DNA from: Pyxicephalus adspersus
Taxonomy: Eukaryota; Chordata; Amphibia; Anura; Pyxicephalidae
Reading direction: 5' to 3'
Length of the DNA stretch: 64,000 nt
Assembly (NCBI RefSeq): GCF_032062135.1
Contig: NC_092858.1
Location: 129,729,341 to 129,793,340, forward strand
Both the position numbers and the translations under genes were made by a program. This document shows, one piece after another, positions 48,640-60,475 of the stretch. Every line of letters starts with the position of its first letter. The first letter of the stretch is position 1. The notes beneath the pieces were generated by a model, which saw only the letters and a program-made list of their open reading frames with translations, searched no databases and was not told the origin of the DNA.

Positions 48640-50354
48640 AGATGAGACTAATATTTTCTCATGAAGTCCACTAATAGTATCAGTCCTATATGGCACTTTG
48701 AACTGTCAAATTTAATCAGTAGGGTTTTGTTCAGTTCTCAACTTCACTTATTTCTTTTAAAAATTATTCACCTACATTGTTATATGGGTGTTTAATATTG
48801 TTTGATTTGTATTTAAACACTTTCAATGTATAAATGTTTGCCAAAAAAACCCTCTTTCTCTCTTCTTATTGTTAGAATATTTGTACTATATGAAGAGATT
48901 GGCTTCAAGTTATCTATGATACCGTAAATATTGCTTGAGTACCTGGAGGTTACAAACTTTTCCTAGTTCATAAAAAATGATATAGACTTATACAAAATGA
49001 CAATTTTGTAATTATGTCCATTATGTATAAATTATCATATCAAACTTCCTGACTGATAGGAAATGGGGCTTTGAAATTAGTAGACAGACTTAAAGTGAAT
49101 TAGTTATAAATGGGCTTGCATCCGAATATTTAGTCTTACTTATATTGAAGATTTATAGTTGCCCACCTATTAAGTAAAGTAAGTAAGACTTAAGTAATGT
49201 CTAGGACATTAGGGTTATGTCAGATGCCAAACAAAGAGACCTCCAGACAGTGTCCATGATATTTCCATATCTCCTAATTCCATATCACTAAACAGGAGGC
49301 TCAACCTTGTGGCTCTGTTGCTGGCTATGTATCACTAGCAGGAGAGTTGCCATTTTGACATCAGCCTTAACTTTCTGATAACATTAATTAAAAGAACCAA
49401 AATGTGAGAATGAAGATCTATCCCCAATAGGTGCACACGTAGCAATATAATTCTGATTTTCTAACTCTAATCCACCCTGCCCAAAATCAATAATGCGAGA
49501 GGTGTGCAGTCACATGAAATAAAACTTTCTTTTCCAGGTGACAAAGCTCAAATATCACCATCCCTAACTGAACAACTTGGTAGGTCTGAGAAAGGCTTAC
49601 AAAATATTGTATTCCATGGAAATACCGCATATATCAGCTCCGAAACTATTCCTTTCTGTAACAGAAAGCGAATTAGGATTCTATTTCACAAGGGGATTTA
49701 TTCCACTTTCTTTGGCTTTATTGTAGTTTGACTGAGCAAAACAACTGTGTTCTCTTCATAGCCTAAACCAACTGGAAGTAATCACCGTACCTGGCTATCA
49801 GGAGAGGTCAGAAACCCATTAAATCTTTTACACTGTGGTTCACACATATCCACAGTTGGGTGTGCAGTTATGAGATACAATATAAGCTGTTCTTATTTCA
49901 ACTTCATCCCTTCCTTCCTGGCCGGAGTGGGGCTGGTATATCCGAGAGACATGCTTGTGGCATTTTACTGCCTTTTAAAAAGTGACTGCCTCCAGATGTA
50001 TGCGTGGAATTCTGTCTGCTGGGAGATTGAGCTATTCATCTGTCATTTCTTTACCTCCTCATAAAAATATGTTCAAAGGGAACATATTGCACCCAGACTA
50101 CCGAATAATACAAACTCAATAGTTTATAAATGATATGTTATAGAGCTAGAATGCCGTGGGAAAGATTGACCGAAGCTTGGTTAAACAATATCAAAAAACA
50201 ATTTTTTTCATTTAGAAATGAGGAGGGAATCATAATATCTTGAACCCTCATCACAGGGGTCACCTTCCATGAGAAAGGAGAGCCAGCTGTCCCTGGCTGT
50301 GGTGTTTAGGGAAAGAAACGGCATAATGGGACTATATAATGGAATAGATTTATA
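48640..50354. other. No gene seen
   Basis: AT-rich unassigned DNA. The frames at 49504-49731 and 49870-50064 have no recognisable domain. Confidence 0.5.
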
Positions 50355-50386
50355 ACAATGTATATATATATATATATATATATTAC
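50355..50386. repeat. (TA)n microsatellite
   Basis: About 28 bp of uninterrupted TA repeats. Confidence 0.9.
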
Positions 50387-50905
50387 GTTTACCTTAGTGG
50401 TAAATTGGTTGTAGCAGTTTACATTACCAAGGGGGTATTGTTGCATTGTGACAGCATGATTTAATTCCCAATTCCAACTTTAAACCATAGATACAGTTTT
50501 TTTCCTGTAGAGAAGCATCTTTCTGAATCAAAATAATACTTAATTCATTTTCATAATTATGTCAAATAAAGCAATGGATGCTATGGGCAAACATTATCTA
50601 ATGCCAATAGATGACAAGATGATTATGAGCATATATATTTGTAGAAATCAAAGAGAATACTGGTACAAAAAACAGTAGATGCCAATAATGTTACTGGCAC
50701 ACACTACCAGGGTTAATTTGGGCACAAATCTATTAGCTAGTTGATAGAAAACACACAAAAACACAACAAATAATATTGTTATATCTATTGATTGCTAAAC
50801 TATGTGTTCTAGTATGTAGTTTTATTTGCCGACAGGTCTGTTAAAATTGTGCACTATGAGATGGCACAACAAGCACCAACACTTTTTAGGCATAAACAAT
50901 ACATA
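50387..50905. other. No gene seen
   Basis: AT-rich unassigned DNA. Confidence 0.5.
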
Positions 50906-51438
50906 CCGTATTTTTTGCCGTATAAGACGCACTTTTTCTTCCCCAAAACTTGGGGGAAAAAGTTGGTGCGTCTTATACAACAAATGTGATATAAAATAAT
51001 TAAAATAGGATACTCACCCGATACCCGATCCTGCGTGTGTCTCCTGTCCTCGCTGGCTGCAGCGTGTGTCTCCTCCTGGCTGCAGTGCAGAGCGAAAGAA
51101 GCTGGCACAGCGCCCCCTGCTGATCCCTGCCCAACTGCCGTACAGTGGAAAAAAAGGTAAGAATGGCAGAGTGATCAGAAGGGGAATTTGAATGGCAGAG
51201 TGATCAGAAGGGGAATTTGAATGGCAGATTGATCAGAAGGGGAACTTGAATGGCACAGAGTGATCAGAAAGGGAATTTGAATGGCACATGAGTGATCAGA
51301 AGGGGAATACCGGTATGAATGGCACATGAGTGATCAGAAGGGGAATAATCTTTTCAGAATCTTTTTTTTTTAGATTTTCCTCCTTTAAAATTGGGTGCGT
51401 CTTATATTCCGGAGCGTCTTATACGGCGAAAAATACGC
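50906..51438. mobile_element. hAT-like element 1, nonautonomous
   Basis: The left end CCGTATTTTTTGCCGTATAAGACGCAC and the right end (rc) GCGTATTTTTCGCCGTATAAGACGC form imperfect inverted repeats. Subterminal 'gtgcgtcttata' blocks occur on both sides. The interior has a CG-rich 'ctgcagcgtgtgtctcctcctggctgcag' patch and a minisatellite of six units. There is no transposase and no convincing 8-bp target duplication. I assign it to hAT because its termini resemble those of the gapped element at 58551, and from memory of such ends in vertebrates. Confidence 0.75.
51161..51347 (+). repeat. Minisatellite of six units inside the hAT-like element
   Basis: Units start at 51161, 51190, 51219, 51248, 51279 and 51317, with lengths 29, 29, 29, 31, 38 and 31. 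Core: GAATGGCAGAGTGATCAGAA then GGGGAATTT. Units 4-6 share the variant GCACA(T)GAG. Unit 5 carries an extra 'accggtat' insertion. Confidence 0.92.
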
Positions 51439-52909
51439 TATGTAGCTACCAAAATCCAACTGCCAAAGGCCTTAACCTTCTCCAGTGCCCCAAAAGACAA
51501 TTGTCAAGAAGCATGATTGTTGTGCATTTGGGTCCCCCACTTTATATTTTCCCAGGGTCCCATTTTTTCTAAAACTGTCCCTGCCAATGTCCCCATGAAA
51601 AGGCAGTTGTCATTCCCTGGTCTTCTGCAGGGGCAATGAACTCCTCAACATACAGGTCACCATTATTATTAAATGGCAGTAGGTATAACAAAGGAATTGT
51701 GTGAAATAAAGCTGCACTGAGAATAGCAAACTGTGAGCAAATACTGAAACCTACATGAAAACTAAATTTATTTTTTGATATGAAGACCGCTTTTTGCAAG
51801 TTGCATCTCCAAAACAGATGATAAACCAAAGTTGTACAGTTGTCATCAGAACAGAAGGTTAGGACAAATTTACCTTTAGGTCTGTTAGAGGGACAATAGT
51901 TAGAGGACAATAATAGAGGGACAACAAAGAAATTAGCAGTAAAGACCTTTACAAAACATTGAATTGTTGCATAATGTATTGAAGGAACAACATGAAGAAA
52001 CATTGGCACCTATTTTTGGAATATGCATAATATAATATCAAAACAAATATAACTGAATAGTTCCTAAGTTAATTGAGCAGTTATGATTGTAAGCAAAACA
52101 CAAATGTTTCCTTTAAATATGAAAGATACTCTTCCCAGGAAAGCTTTCTGGGAAGCATTTATAGTTTAAGTAAACACTCTAAAATTACAAAAAGTATACT
52201 GCCATCTAATCACGCAATGGGTTGGGGGCCAAAATAAAACTGGCATTAAAACTACATTACATTTGTTACAAATACATAATAACAGAGAAGGATCATATGT
52301 TTGTTTGGGGATAAAAAGACTTTAGGAATACAAATCTGACTGCATCTAAAAATGCATCTAAATAATTTAATTTGCACGCTTAAAAAGTCTGGGGGCAACA
52401 TAAAACAAAAACAAACAAGGCCGGTTATTTAGCTTATACACACACACAGTATAAAGCACTGTTTTAGGGTGTGCACTCATTTCAAATATATCTAAACCCC
52501 AGAATAAATATACATAAATACATTGTGATTTTTTAGTTGTTAGTTGTGGCAGCAGTATTTCTTTTTTTTGGTAAAATATAAAGGTGGGAAAATATGAGGT
52601 TAAAGGATTGTAAAAGGTCCAGGTATTTAATTTCCAAGTCTGCTATTGGCACATCAATACATATTACTTTATCCTCTATTTATATTCTGGAATAGCTATA
52701 TTTCTGCCTATAGCTACACATATGTCAATATATATTGGTCATGGGTTACATACCACACACTGTACATATATTTTATACCCTTACAACATCCTTACATAAC
52801 TGCGAGTACCTTCAAGGAAACTTTGCACCCTAAGGTTTATATGCAATCCATTTAAACTAGATTCAGCAAGAGATTACTGTACTTCTTCTCACTGGCACTG
52901 AAGCTTCTT
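51439..52909. other. No gene recognised
   Basis: The minus strand has a 146-codon open frame (51569-52009), the longest determined frame in this part. It is rich in hydrophobic and aromatic residues without a recognisable domain, signal-peptide order or neighbouring exon. I treat it as chance. Confidence 0.45.
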
Positions 52910-53958
52910 GTCACAATAATTTATTTTTTTTTTAACAAAATTTTTATTGTGGGGATTCCATACTAATTTGAAAAGGGAATACATCAAAATACAATATTAC
53001 ACATAACTAAAATAAATCAGTTCAATTTCCTGGTTACAGTAAAACATGCTAACAAAATCAGAGAAACAATCACAACTTTTTATCAGTTTTTTTCCTTTTT
53101 CCTGTTTTTTCTGATCAGAATTTTCTGTCACATAGTACAGCATTCAACAATATTTAGATATTAGAACTCCATTATCTGAAGCATATCTTAGAAAAAAAAG
53201 GATCAAATAACTCGGGACAGATAAATGAAATAAACAAAAAACAAAACTAACCAGTGAACAAATAAACATACATCTCCCTGTGAGTACGTACTTAACAAAT
53301 AGTTCAATGATCAGACTGGATACGGATACAAAAATATGTAACAGGGTGTAACTTTTTATCACATAAACAGTTGCAGATCAAGTATAGGAAGTCCCATTTG
53401 GAGGTGCTCATCAAAAACCCTCATTGAGTTACTGCCCCCAAAGCTCTAAGGTGATACCAAGTGGAGTCTCGAAAGGCATTTATAATATCTTCCACTTGGT
53501 CATGTGGCAACGTTACGTTCAAAAAAGTCATCCAAGTAGGAAAAAATTTGGTGGAGTGAGTCTCCATGTGTAGTAAAGCCTCTGTCTTATCAATTATCTT
53601 TAACCGATAAAGAACTTGCTGTAATTGAGTCAAAGTAGGAGGAGATGAGTTAAGCCAATTTTGCATAATACAGTTTTTTACCTGCCAATAAGCACAGGTT
53701 TTCGATTTTTTTTCTTAAATGAGCGCCAGGAGCGAGGTCATATTGAACATAATTTGTTTGGAAGAAAGCCAGTAGTGGAGATAATTGCCTTACTGAGACC
53801 GATATAGAGGACATAAAAAGGAACACAGTGTCCCAAAATATCTGAATATAAGGGCAGGTCCAGAGAGCATGTTCAATTGAACCATTAGGTTCTTGGCAGT
53901 TCGGGCAGGCCGTTAAAAATTAATCCATAGACCCTGGACTGAATTTACGGTCACAATA
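52910..53958 (-). mobile_element. L1/Tx1-like LINE, 5'-truncated, 9-bp target duplication
   Basis: GTCACAATA at 52910-52918 and at 53950-53958 is a perfect 9-bp target duplication. Between them lies a minus-strand element of 1,031 bp: the 3' end of ORF2, about 490 bp of 3' UTR, AATAAA (plus-strand TTTATT at 52943-52948) and an A-rich tail (T-run at 52924-52933). This is classic 5'-truncated target-primed insertion. It landed at the edge of the T-rich tail of a SINE. L1/Tx1 assignment rests on the C-terminal protein motifs. Confidence 0.88.
53418..53935 (-). pseudogene. L1/Tx1-type ORF2 C-terminus, frameshifted
   Basis: Read on the minus strand, the first part shows a zinc-knuckle-like motif, C-P-x-C-x7-H-x4-C, followed by PYIQIFWDTVF. 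This is the C-terminal Cys/His region found downstream of the reverse transcriptase in L1-clade ORF2. A frameshift falls at an A8 run (plus-strand T8, 53706-53713). The next frame continues with WQVKNCIMQNW and an S-P-P-T-L segment, then TKFFPTWMTFL, and ends at a stop near 53421. The reverse transcriptase and endonuclease are absent, lost in truncation. It cannot function. Confidence 0.8.
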
Positions 53959-54272
53959 TTTTTATTATCATTTTTATTATTATTTATATTCATATAGTGT
54001 CAACATATCATGCAGTGCTTTACAAAGTCCAAAGTCATGCCAATATCTGTACCTCAAAGGAGCTCACAATCTAATGTCTGTACCTTAGTCATAGTCTTAT
54101 CTCTCAAACACAGTCTAAGGCCAATTTTTGAAGAAAAGCCAATTACCCTACCAGTATGTTTTTGGGATCTGGGAGGAAAGAGGAGTGTCTGGAGGAAAAC
54201 CACACAAACACAAAGGGACCATACAAACTTTGTGCACATAGTGTCATGGCCAAGGTTGGAATCTGGTACATG
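53959..54272 (-). mobile_element. tRNA-derived SINE, minus orientation
   Basis: In plus-strand order: the (TTATT)n tail, 'catatagtgtcaacatatcatgcagtgctttacaaagtccaaagtcatg', 'ctcaaaggagctcacaatctaatg', 'cagtctaaggccaatttttgaag', 'gtatgtttttgggatctgggaggaaag', 'gaggaaaaccacacaaacac', 'gtgtcatggccaaggttggaatctgg'. This is the reverse complement of the SINE at 32551-32868 along its whole length. The 5' promoter head (right end) is eroded. Open frames on both strands (54010-54273) are shadows. Confidence 0.82.
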
Positions 54273-54387
54273 ATTTGTGCTGTATTACTGCCATCTCAGA
54301 GTCAGCAAATGGGTTATAATAGGCAGAGGTAACAGTTTATCATCTGACATTTTTAAGCTCCAGTAATTACTATCAGCCCAGTATTCT

Positions 54388-54445
54388 TCTGTGAAAATCT
54401 ATCTTCTCCAGTCTTTGAGAACTTTAAAAAATCAGGCCCAATGTG
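54388..54445. mobile_element. Foldback MITE family 1, copy F (end only)
   Basis: 'aaaatctatcttctccagtctttgagaactttaaaaaatcaggcccaatg' matches the right terminus of copies D and E. The rest is absent. Confidence 0.75.
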
Positions 54446-57400
54446 CATAACCAAATCATCATTTTTAAATATGCCTATTTCTGTGAATTTTGGAATCAGA
54501 TAAAATACATTAAGTGCTTGTCAAGGCAAGCTTGGTAGATGACTTTTCCAAAGTTACATTGGCTTGCATGGGCAAAGTGACATATACTTTATTATTATAT
54601 GATTCCACAAATATATTTTGCACAAATCCATAAGCCAAGATAATTTAATAAAATATAACAGTACTATAAACACTTCTTAATCTTTAAACCTCCTTAGTAA
54701 AGTAACAGGTTCAAGTAATAGATTCACTTTCATTCTGCTTTATGCCTTCTGTTTATGAACCAGGAGAGTAAAAAATATCCAATACTTTTAAGGGCTTTAA
54801 GGCTAAACCTCATAATTGAGATTAAAAAATTGATATTGCATTAGGGCTACCCTGAGAATTCAAGAATTATATTCTTATTTACGTCTAGGGGATGGTAAAC
54901 ATAAATATTACTCACCTCAGCCTTTGCTCTCCATTGTGCTACTTTTTTCATCCAAGCTATGGGCAGGTCTTCAGTGATCTCACTTACAAATACAGGACTA
55001 TTGGATCTATATTGTAGAGCACAACATCAGTGGGTGCAACTGTTTGCTGAAGTGCCTTATGAAAGAGGCTGCTGGAACTGGGTCACAAAATTTAGAAGCC
55101 TTTGTGATAAAGGCAATGTACGTAAATTTGCTTTTTGAATCCTAATTGCAAACAAGTAATAACTCTTGCAATATGATTTTCCCAACTGCAAGATATTTTT
55201 TTTTGAATCCTAGAACAAGGCTTTAACTTTCTGCTGTTGCTTTGCCCTGCATGGACAAAGCACATACTTGTTTTAGGCAATATTTCATTTCAGAGCTGAA
55301 AAACAAGAGTCACATTTTTATTTGAATATACATTTATGCACACACAGAATTATGTATTATATCATTAAGTCATAAAGTAAAATGTACGAATCTGTCCTCT
55401 AATAGTAATTTCCAGATTAGAATTTCCATGCTACAAATTCTACGAAGAATAAAAAAGTAAAAAAAAACAAAGAGACATTACCTACAGTCAGGGATTTACC
55501 TAGTTACCATGAAATTACGAAATATTTGGGCGAAGATATCTTTTCAGATAATGCCGTCGATTTAAATCCTGGCAAATTGCTCTAGAAATATCAAACAGAA
55601 AATTCAGCTTACACTCCTCAAATCCATTGATGTGATTTTATTGAGGTTTAGTGACCTTAGAACTGGAATATTTAACTGTGTTTCAAAATATGGTCTAAGT
55701 ACTTTGGTATGGATACTGTTTCAGATTCTCTATTCCTGCACTGTGGCTTTCCTATAAGGAATTTAAATAACTAGTTTGGTAATTGCTAAATTTCCTCCGA
55801 GCTTAAAGAAGATTTATTGTAAAGGAAAAAAAAAATAAAAGTTATTTTGGATAAACGTTCTTGGCCAGAGTATAGTGAAAGTTATCTGCTGGTTGAGTTT
55901 AATGTGAAAATAGCTCTGTGTTGAGAACACCTAAGCTATAGAGAAGTTAAGTACCCAGCTATAGGTTCCAGATGTTCAAGACTATAGTCTACGGCAGGTT
56001 TGGAAACACACCAATAGAACTTAACTGGAACAATCAGCACTATTGGAAGTAGTAGTTTATATCCCAAGCTGGTTTAATGACTACGGTGAAGGTGCTGACA
56101 GACAGAGAAAGATAACTAAGACAACTTTTTTCTACATTGAAGTTCTTTAATATAGGTATTCTTTTTCCATGAACTTTATATCAGGTCACTATGGTCTTGC
56201 TGGGATCCTAAAAATATGAGCAAGAAAAATCATACATTTTCTAGAAATGTAATAATTATTTCGTTTTTATACATTTTTCATGAATTAGAAGAGTTAATAA
56301 ATACACGCACCCCATAAAGCACTCTCTAAAGCCCTAAAATTTAATAGATCAGTGGAAATATACACATAATACTACGTCTGTGTGGAAAAGTAGAGCTCTA
56401 TAGTTTATTACAGAAGATGTTTTTTATGCCAAAACGTCTAATTGCCGCGGCTAAAGTAGATTTACTTTGGTAGGCATGGCTTCTGAATTCTGAGTAATTT
56501 TGTGGTAAGTTCACTGACGTTAAATAAAACTAAATTACAGCAAAGTAGCTGTGCTGTATGGAACCTTTAACGTGTTGCCACAAATGCAAATAGATTTGAA
56601 TGATTTTTTTCTTTAAATATAAGAAGGGTATGTAAGCTAATTCACCATTACTTATATAATATTCCTAAACCATAATGGATCACAATTACAAAGAAAGTTT
56701 AGTTTTTGCTCAAAAAATGAGTTAAAAAAAGTTGGAGAGTTGTTATTGCTCTGAATATGTCCATTCAGTATTTTATTTGAAAAGAACCAGGAAATTCATT
56801 AAAAAGGATTTCTTGAAACCTTTTATTGGGTTTCTGCAGATCAGACAGACCTTATAGAATATTCATAATCATAAAAACAATATTAATCTGTAATTTAACT
56901 GATTTACCCTCCTTGCTTAATAAGGCTATACTATTACAGGGGATAGAAAACCCTAAATTGCTTTCTATTCTGCTTAACTTGCAGACTGTTGATAAATGGG
57001 GAGGAGTCCTGCATTACAGAATAAAAGGGTACTGAGGATTTGTTGGGCCTCTTAAAACTCTAAAATGGACAACTGCTGTCCATTTTCTTTTGTCATATGT
57101 GGGAGATTTCCCTTCACTTCCCTCATTCTGCAGTATATGAGATATTTTTATAAACTGAGGCAGATTCCATTTTAGTAGGAAAAACACATGCAACTCTTTT
57201 TTATAATATTCTCTCTCTATACTTGTCACAGTGGCAAGTCAAGCATTTGCATTTACCTATACTTTAATTTCTGGTCTCAGGACACAGCGGAGTTGACTTC
57301 AATTGTTTGTATTAACACTTATTATTTTATGTTATGCACAGTCCTAACTAAGGAATTAATTTGTAAACTATTTTCAATACATTGCCACAATTAGCAAATA

Positions 57401-58542
57401 CCCTGGCTTTTCTTTCTCTTCCTTTCTTATACTATTCATATGTCTACCAAATGGCACATCCCAGACATGGAATGCCATAATTATTTCTTGATTATCTTGA
57501 TGTCATTTCTTGATTTCTTGAGGTGGGAAGCCCAGGTTTACTGTACTTTATATTATTGGTTTGCTCTGCACTGGTGAAGAACAGACTTACCATAAGTTCT
57601 AACATACCATTTCCTAAAACTCATAAAAGTTATGGTATATTAGGATAATAGAGAGAATGCATTCCCTGTACTTATTTATGTCATAAAGATGACACGGTTA
57701 GGAGTTTGGGTCTTTCCATAGCAGGGATGATTGCGGAAGAGAAACAGGATAATGGCATATGAAACAAAAAAGAAATCTGTCTCCTGTTGTTTGTATCACA
57801 TGGGAATTGTTCTGCTAACAGAAGAGCGGACAGATCTAATACACACAAAGCAGCAGATTGTTTAAAGTATGAATGTGAGCATTTTCCCCACCATTGTTTC
57901 TGGATAAAGCAGTAAGCAAAAGCAAATGTTTGAAGCTTTGAAAATATTATTTTAAAGATATTGCAGAGTTTTCCCATGCTTAGCTTTCTTTTTGCCATTT
58001 TCGGTTGTAATATTCTCATGGAGAGAACACAATGAAGTATTGCTGCGCACACATGTACTTTTGCAAGAGAACTTTCAAGCCAGTAATAGAGATTGTCTTC
58101 CCATGTACACTATACAACATAAAATATGTAAAGACAAACATGAGGACATTTATCAATACAGATGCAGGCAAGGGGGTTGATTTATTAAAGGAATTTAGGC
58201 TGTCCACTTAGCAAAGTGAATTATTACTCTACAAGGGATGTTTCAATTAGCCTTGTGAATGTGGGGAAAATTCACTTTGCTAAGAATACCCAATCACATG
58301 CAAGAATTTAGAAAAACATGCTTTTTGCTTGTACATGGTTAGATGGTTAAAGTCAGCAAAGCTTCACTTCATTTATTAAGCAAAGTGTATTATCCCTTGC
58401 TATGTGATAGTTCAATTTGCAGAATGAACAGCCTAAGCGTCTATGTTTCCTGTTGTTAATATCTTATGTCATGAAATAAACGTGTTTCATTGCATCCATT
58501 GTTCTGACAGATCCTACAAATATGTGATAAAATAGGATTTGC
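54446..58542. other. No gene seen
   Basis: About 4.1 kb of AT-rich DNA. A 123-codon minus frame at 57681-58052 has no recognisable domain. No exon, RNA gene or defined repeat was recognised. Confidence 0.5.
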
Positions 58543-58558
58543 AATACCTACCGTGTTT

Positions 58559-58720
58559 CCCCGAAAATAAGACCTACCCCGAAAGTAAGACCTAGCACTA
58601 TTTTGTAAACCTGCCCTAATATAAGACCTACCCCGAAAATAAGACCTACCCCGAAAGTAAGACCTAGCACTATTTTGTAAACCTGCCCTAATATAAGACC
58701 TACCCCGAAAATAAGACCTA
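58559..58720 (-). repeat. 72-bp tandem array at the end of hAT-like element 2
   Basis: CCCCGAAAATAAGACCTA starts at 58559, 58631 and 58703, an exact 72-bp period with two full units and a partial third. Each unit itself contains CCCCGAAAATAAGACC and CCCCGAAAGTAAGACC, i.e. a repeated copy of the terminal motif. The minus-strand repetitive peptide reading is a by-product. Confidence 0.92.
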
Positions 58721-58753
58721 GGAGAAAAAGAAAATAAAAGCATACATACCGGT

Positions 58754-59608
58754 NNNNNNNNNNNNNNNNNNNNNNNNNNNNNNNNNNNNNNNNNNNNNNN
58801 NNNNNNNNNNNNNNNNNNNNNNNNNNNNNNNNNNNNNNNNNNNNNNNNNNNNNNNNNNNNNNNNNNNNNNNNNNNNNNNNNNNNNNNNNNNNNNNNNNNN
58901 NNNNNNNNNNNNNNNNNNNNNNNNNNNNNNNNNNNNNNNNNNNNNNNNNNNNNNNNNNNNNNNNNNNNNNNNNNNNNNNNNNNNNNNNNNNNNNNNNNNN
59001 NNNNNNNNNNNNNNNNNNNNNNNNNNNNNNNNNNNNNNNNNNNNNNNNNNNNNNNNNNNNNNNNNNNNNNNNNNNNNNNNNNNNNNNNNNNNNNNNNNNN
59101 NNNNNNNNNNNNNNNNNNNNNNNNNNNNNNNNNNNNNNNNNNNNNNNNNNNNNNNNNNNNNNNNNNNNNNNNNNNNNNNNNNNNNNNNNNNNNNNNNNNN
59201 NNNNNNNNNNNNNNNNNNNNNNNNNNNNNNNNNNNNNNNNNNNNNNNNNNNNNNNNNNNNNNNNNNNNNNNNNNNNNNNNNNNNNNNNNNNNNNNNNNNN
59301 NNNNNNNNNNNNNNNNNNNNNNNNNNNNNNNNNNNNNNNNNNNNNNNNNNNNNNNNNNNNNNNNNNNNNNNNNNNNNNNNNNNNNNNNNNNNNNNNNNNN
59401 NNNNNNNNNNNNNNNNNNNNNNNNNNNNNNNNNNNNNNNNNNNNNNNNNNNNNNNNNNNNNNNNNNNNNNNNNNNNNNNNNNNNNNNNNNNNNNNNNNNN
59501 NNNNNNNNNNNNNNNNNNNNNNNNNNNNNNNNNNNNNNNNNNNNNNNNNNNNNNNNNNNNNNNNNNNNNNNNNNNNNNNNNNNNNNNNNNNNNNNNNNNN
59601 NNNNNNNN
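58754..59608. other. Assembly gap (855 N)
   Basis: A run of N lying wholly inside hAT-like element 2, right after its tandem array. The long frame across it is an artefact. Confidence 1.
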
Positions 59609-59672
59609 TGTTTTTGGGAGCCAAAAAAAATATAAGACAGTGTCTTATTTTCGGGGAAACACGGTATACCTA

Positions 59673-60015
59673 TAAATTAGCTTTCAGGATACATGTAAGT
59701 CATTTTTAGAACTGATTACGTTTAAAACATTTCTAAGGTCTGATACACATAGGATGATTTTTACTTCTGATCCAATAACTGGTCAGATAAAATATTTTTT
59801 AGTTCTTCCTTGAGACAAGAACAATATGGACTGAAAGTATGCAAGTTTTGGTCCTGATCTGGATGAAGCTCCTGCTTATTCTGTGGTTCACATCATCCAT
59901 ATCCCATGATCAGAAGGGTAGAATATTGTACAGGTGTGGTGCTATAATTGTAAGCATGCTGTGTTTTTATATACAATTGATTTAAAGACTCTTAACTTAT
60001 TCATGGAATTTGAAT
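59673..60015. other. No gene seen
   Basis: AT-rich unassigned DNA. Confidence 0.5.
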
Positions 60016-60475
60016 ATTATTATTACCTGTTATTAATATAGATCCAATATATTACATATCACTGTACAATAAATTGGGGTTGCAGATGACAAATCTACAA
60101 ACTTGCCAAATACAAATAATGAAAAATGAGGAGAAAAGAGCTCTGCACAGTAGTGTTTACAATGTAAGATGTAAGGGGAATTGGAATGGTGAGTGAGTAG
60201 TGAAGGTTTAGGAGACAGAAGAGGATGGGTAGGCAAGTTTTAGAAGATAGGAATAAAGGGTTCTTTTATATGTACATATAGCAGAAACAAGCCTAATTGG
60301 ATGAGGAAGAAATTTCAAAAGAGTGGGGGCAGCGCTAGAAAAGTTTTGGGCAAGGTTATGAGTGTGGAAGTCATATTTTTCTATCAGCTCAAAAAGGTTA
60401 GTGGGACAAGAGCTGTGGAGGGATTTAAAAGCAAAGTATGAATATTACTGAATTTGATTCTGAGGTCAGATGAAG
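60016..60475 (-). mobile_element. L2-tail repeat, longest copy, minus orientation
   Basis: Plus strand: (TTATTA)n, 'ttaatatagatccaatatattacatatcactgtac', 'ggggttgcagatgacaaatc', 'gagctctgcacagtagtgtttacaatgtaag'. It continues with 'gggggcagcgctagaaaagttttgg' and 'agctgtggagggatttaaaagcaaagtatgaatattactgaatttgattctgagg', which I associate from memory with the upstream part of the same frog repeat. It is diverged, so old. Confidence 0.65.

Larger units (their letters stand above)
58543..59672. mobile_element. hAT-like element 2 with 8-bp target duplication, gap inside
   Basis: Termini CCGTGTTTCCCCGAAAATAAGAC (58551) and GTCTTATTTTCGGGGAAACACGG (to 59664) are near-perfect inverted repeats of about 23 bp. 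The flanking 8-mers are AATACCTA (58543-58550) and TATACCTA (59665-59672), matching at 7 of 8 positions, the hAT-typical duplication length. The middle is undetermined, so whether it carries a transposase is unknown. The gap size may be an estimate, so the 1,114-bp span is provisional. Confidence 0.85.

Noticed and set aside
51569..52009. 146-codon minus frame as a gene
   Set aside because: No domain, family or exon structure recognised; plausible as chance.
58548..59624. 358-codon minus frame with a repetitive Gly/Val/Leu C-terminus
   Set aside because: Most of it is the second N run, and the repetitive end is the 72-bp transposon array read in frame.
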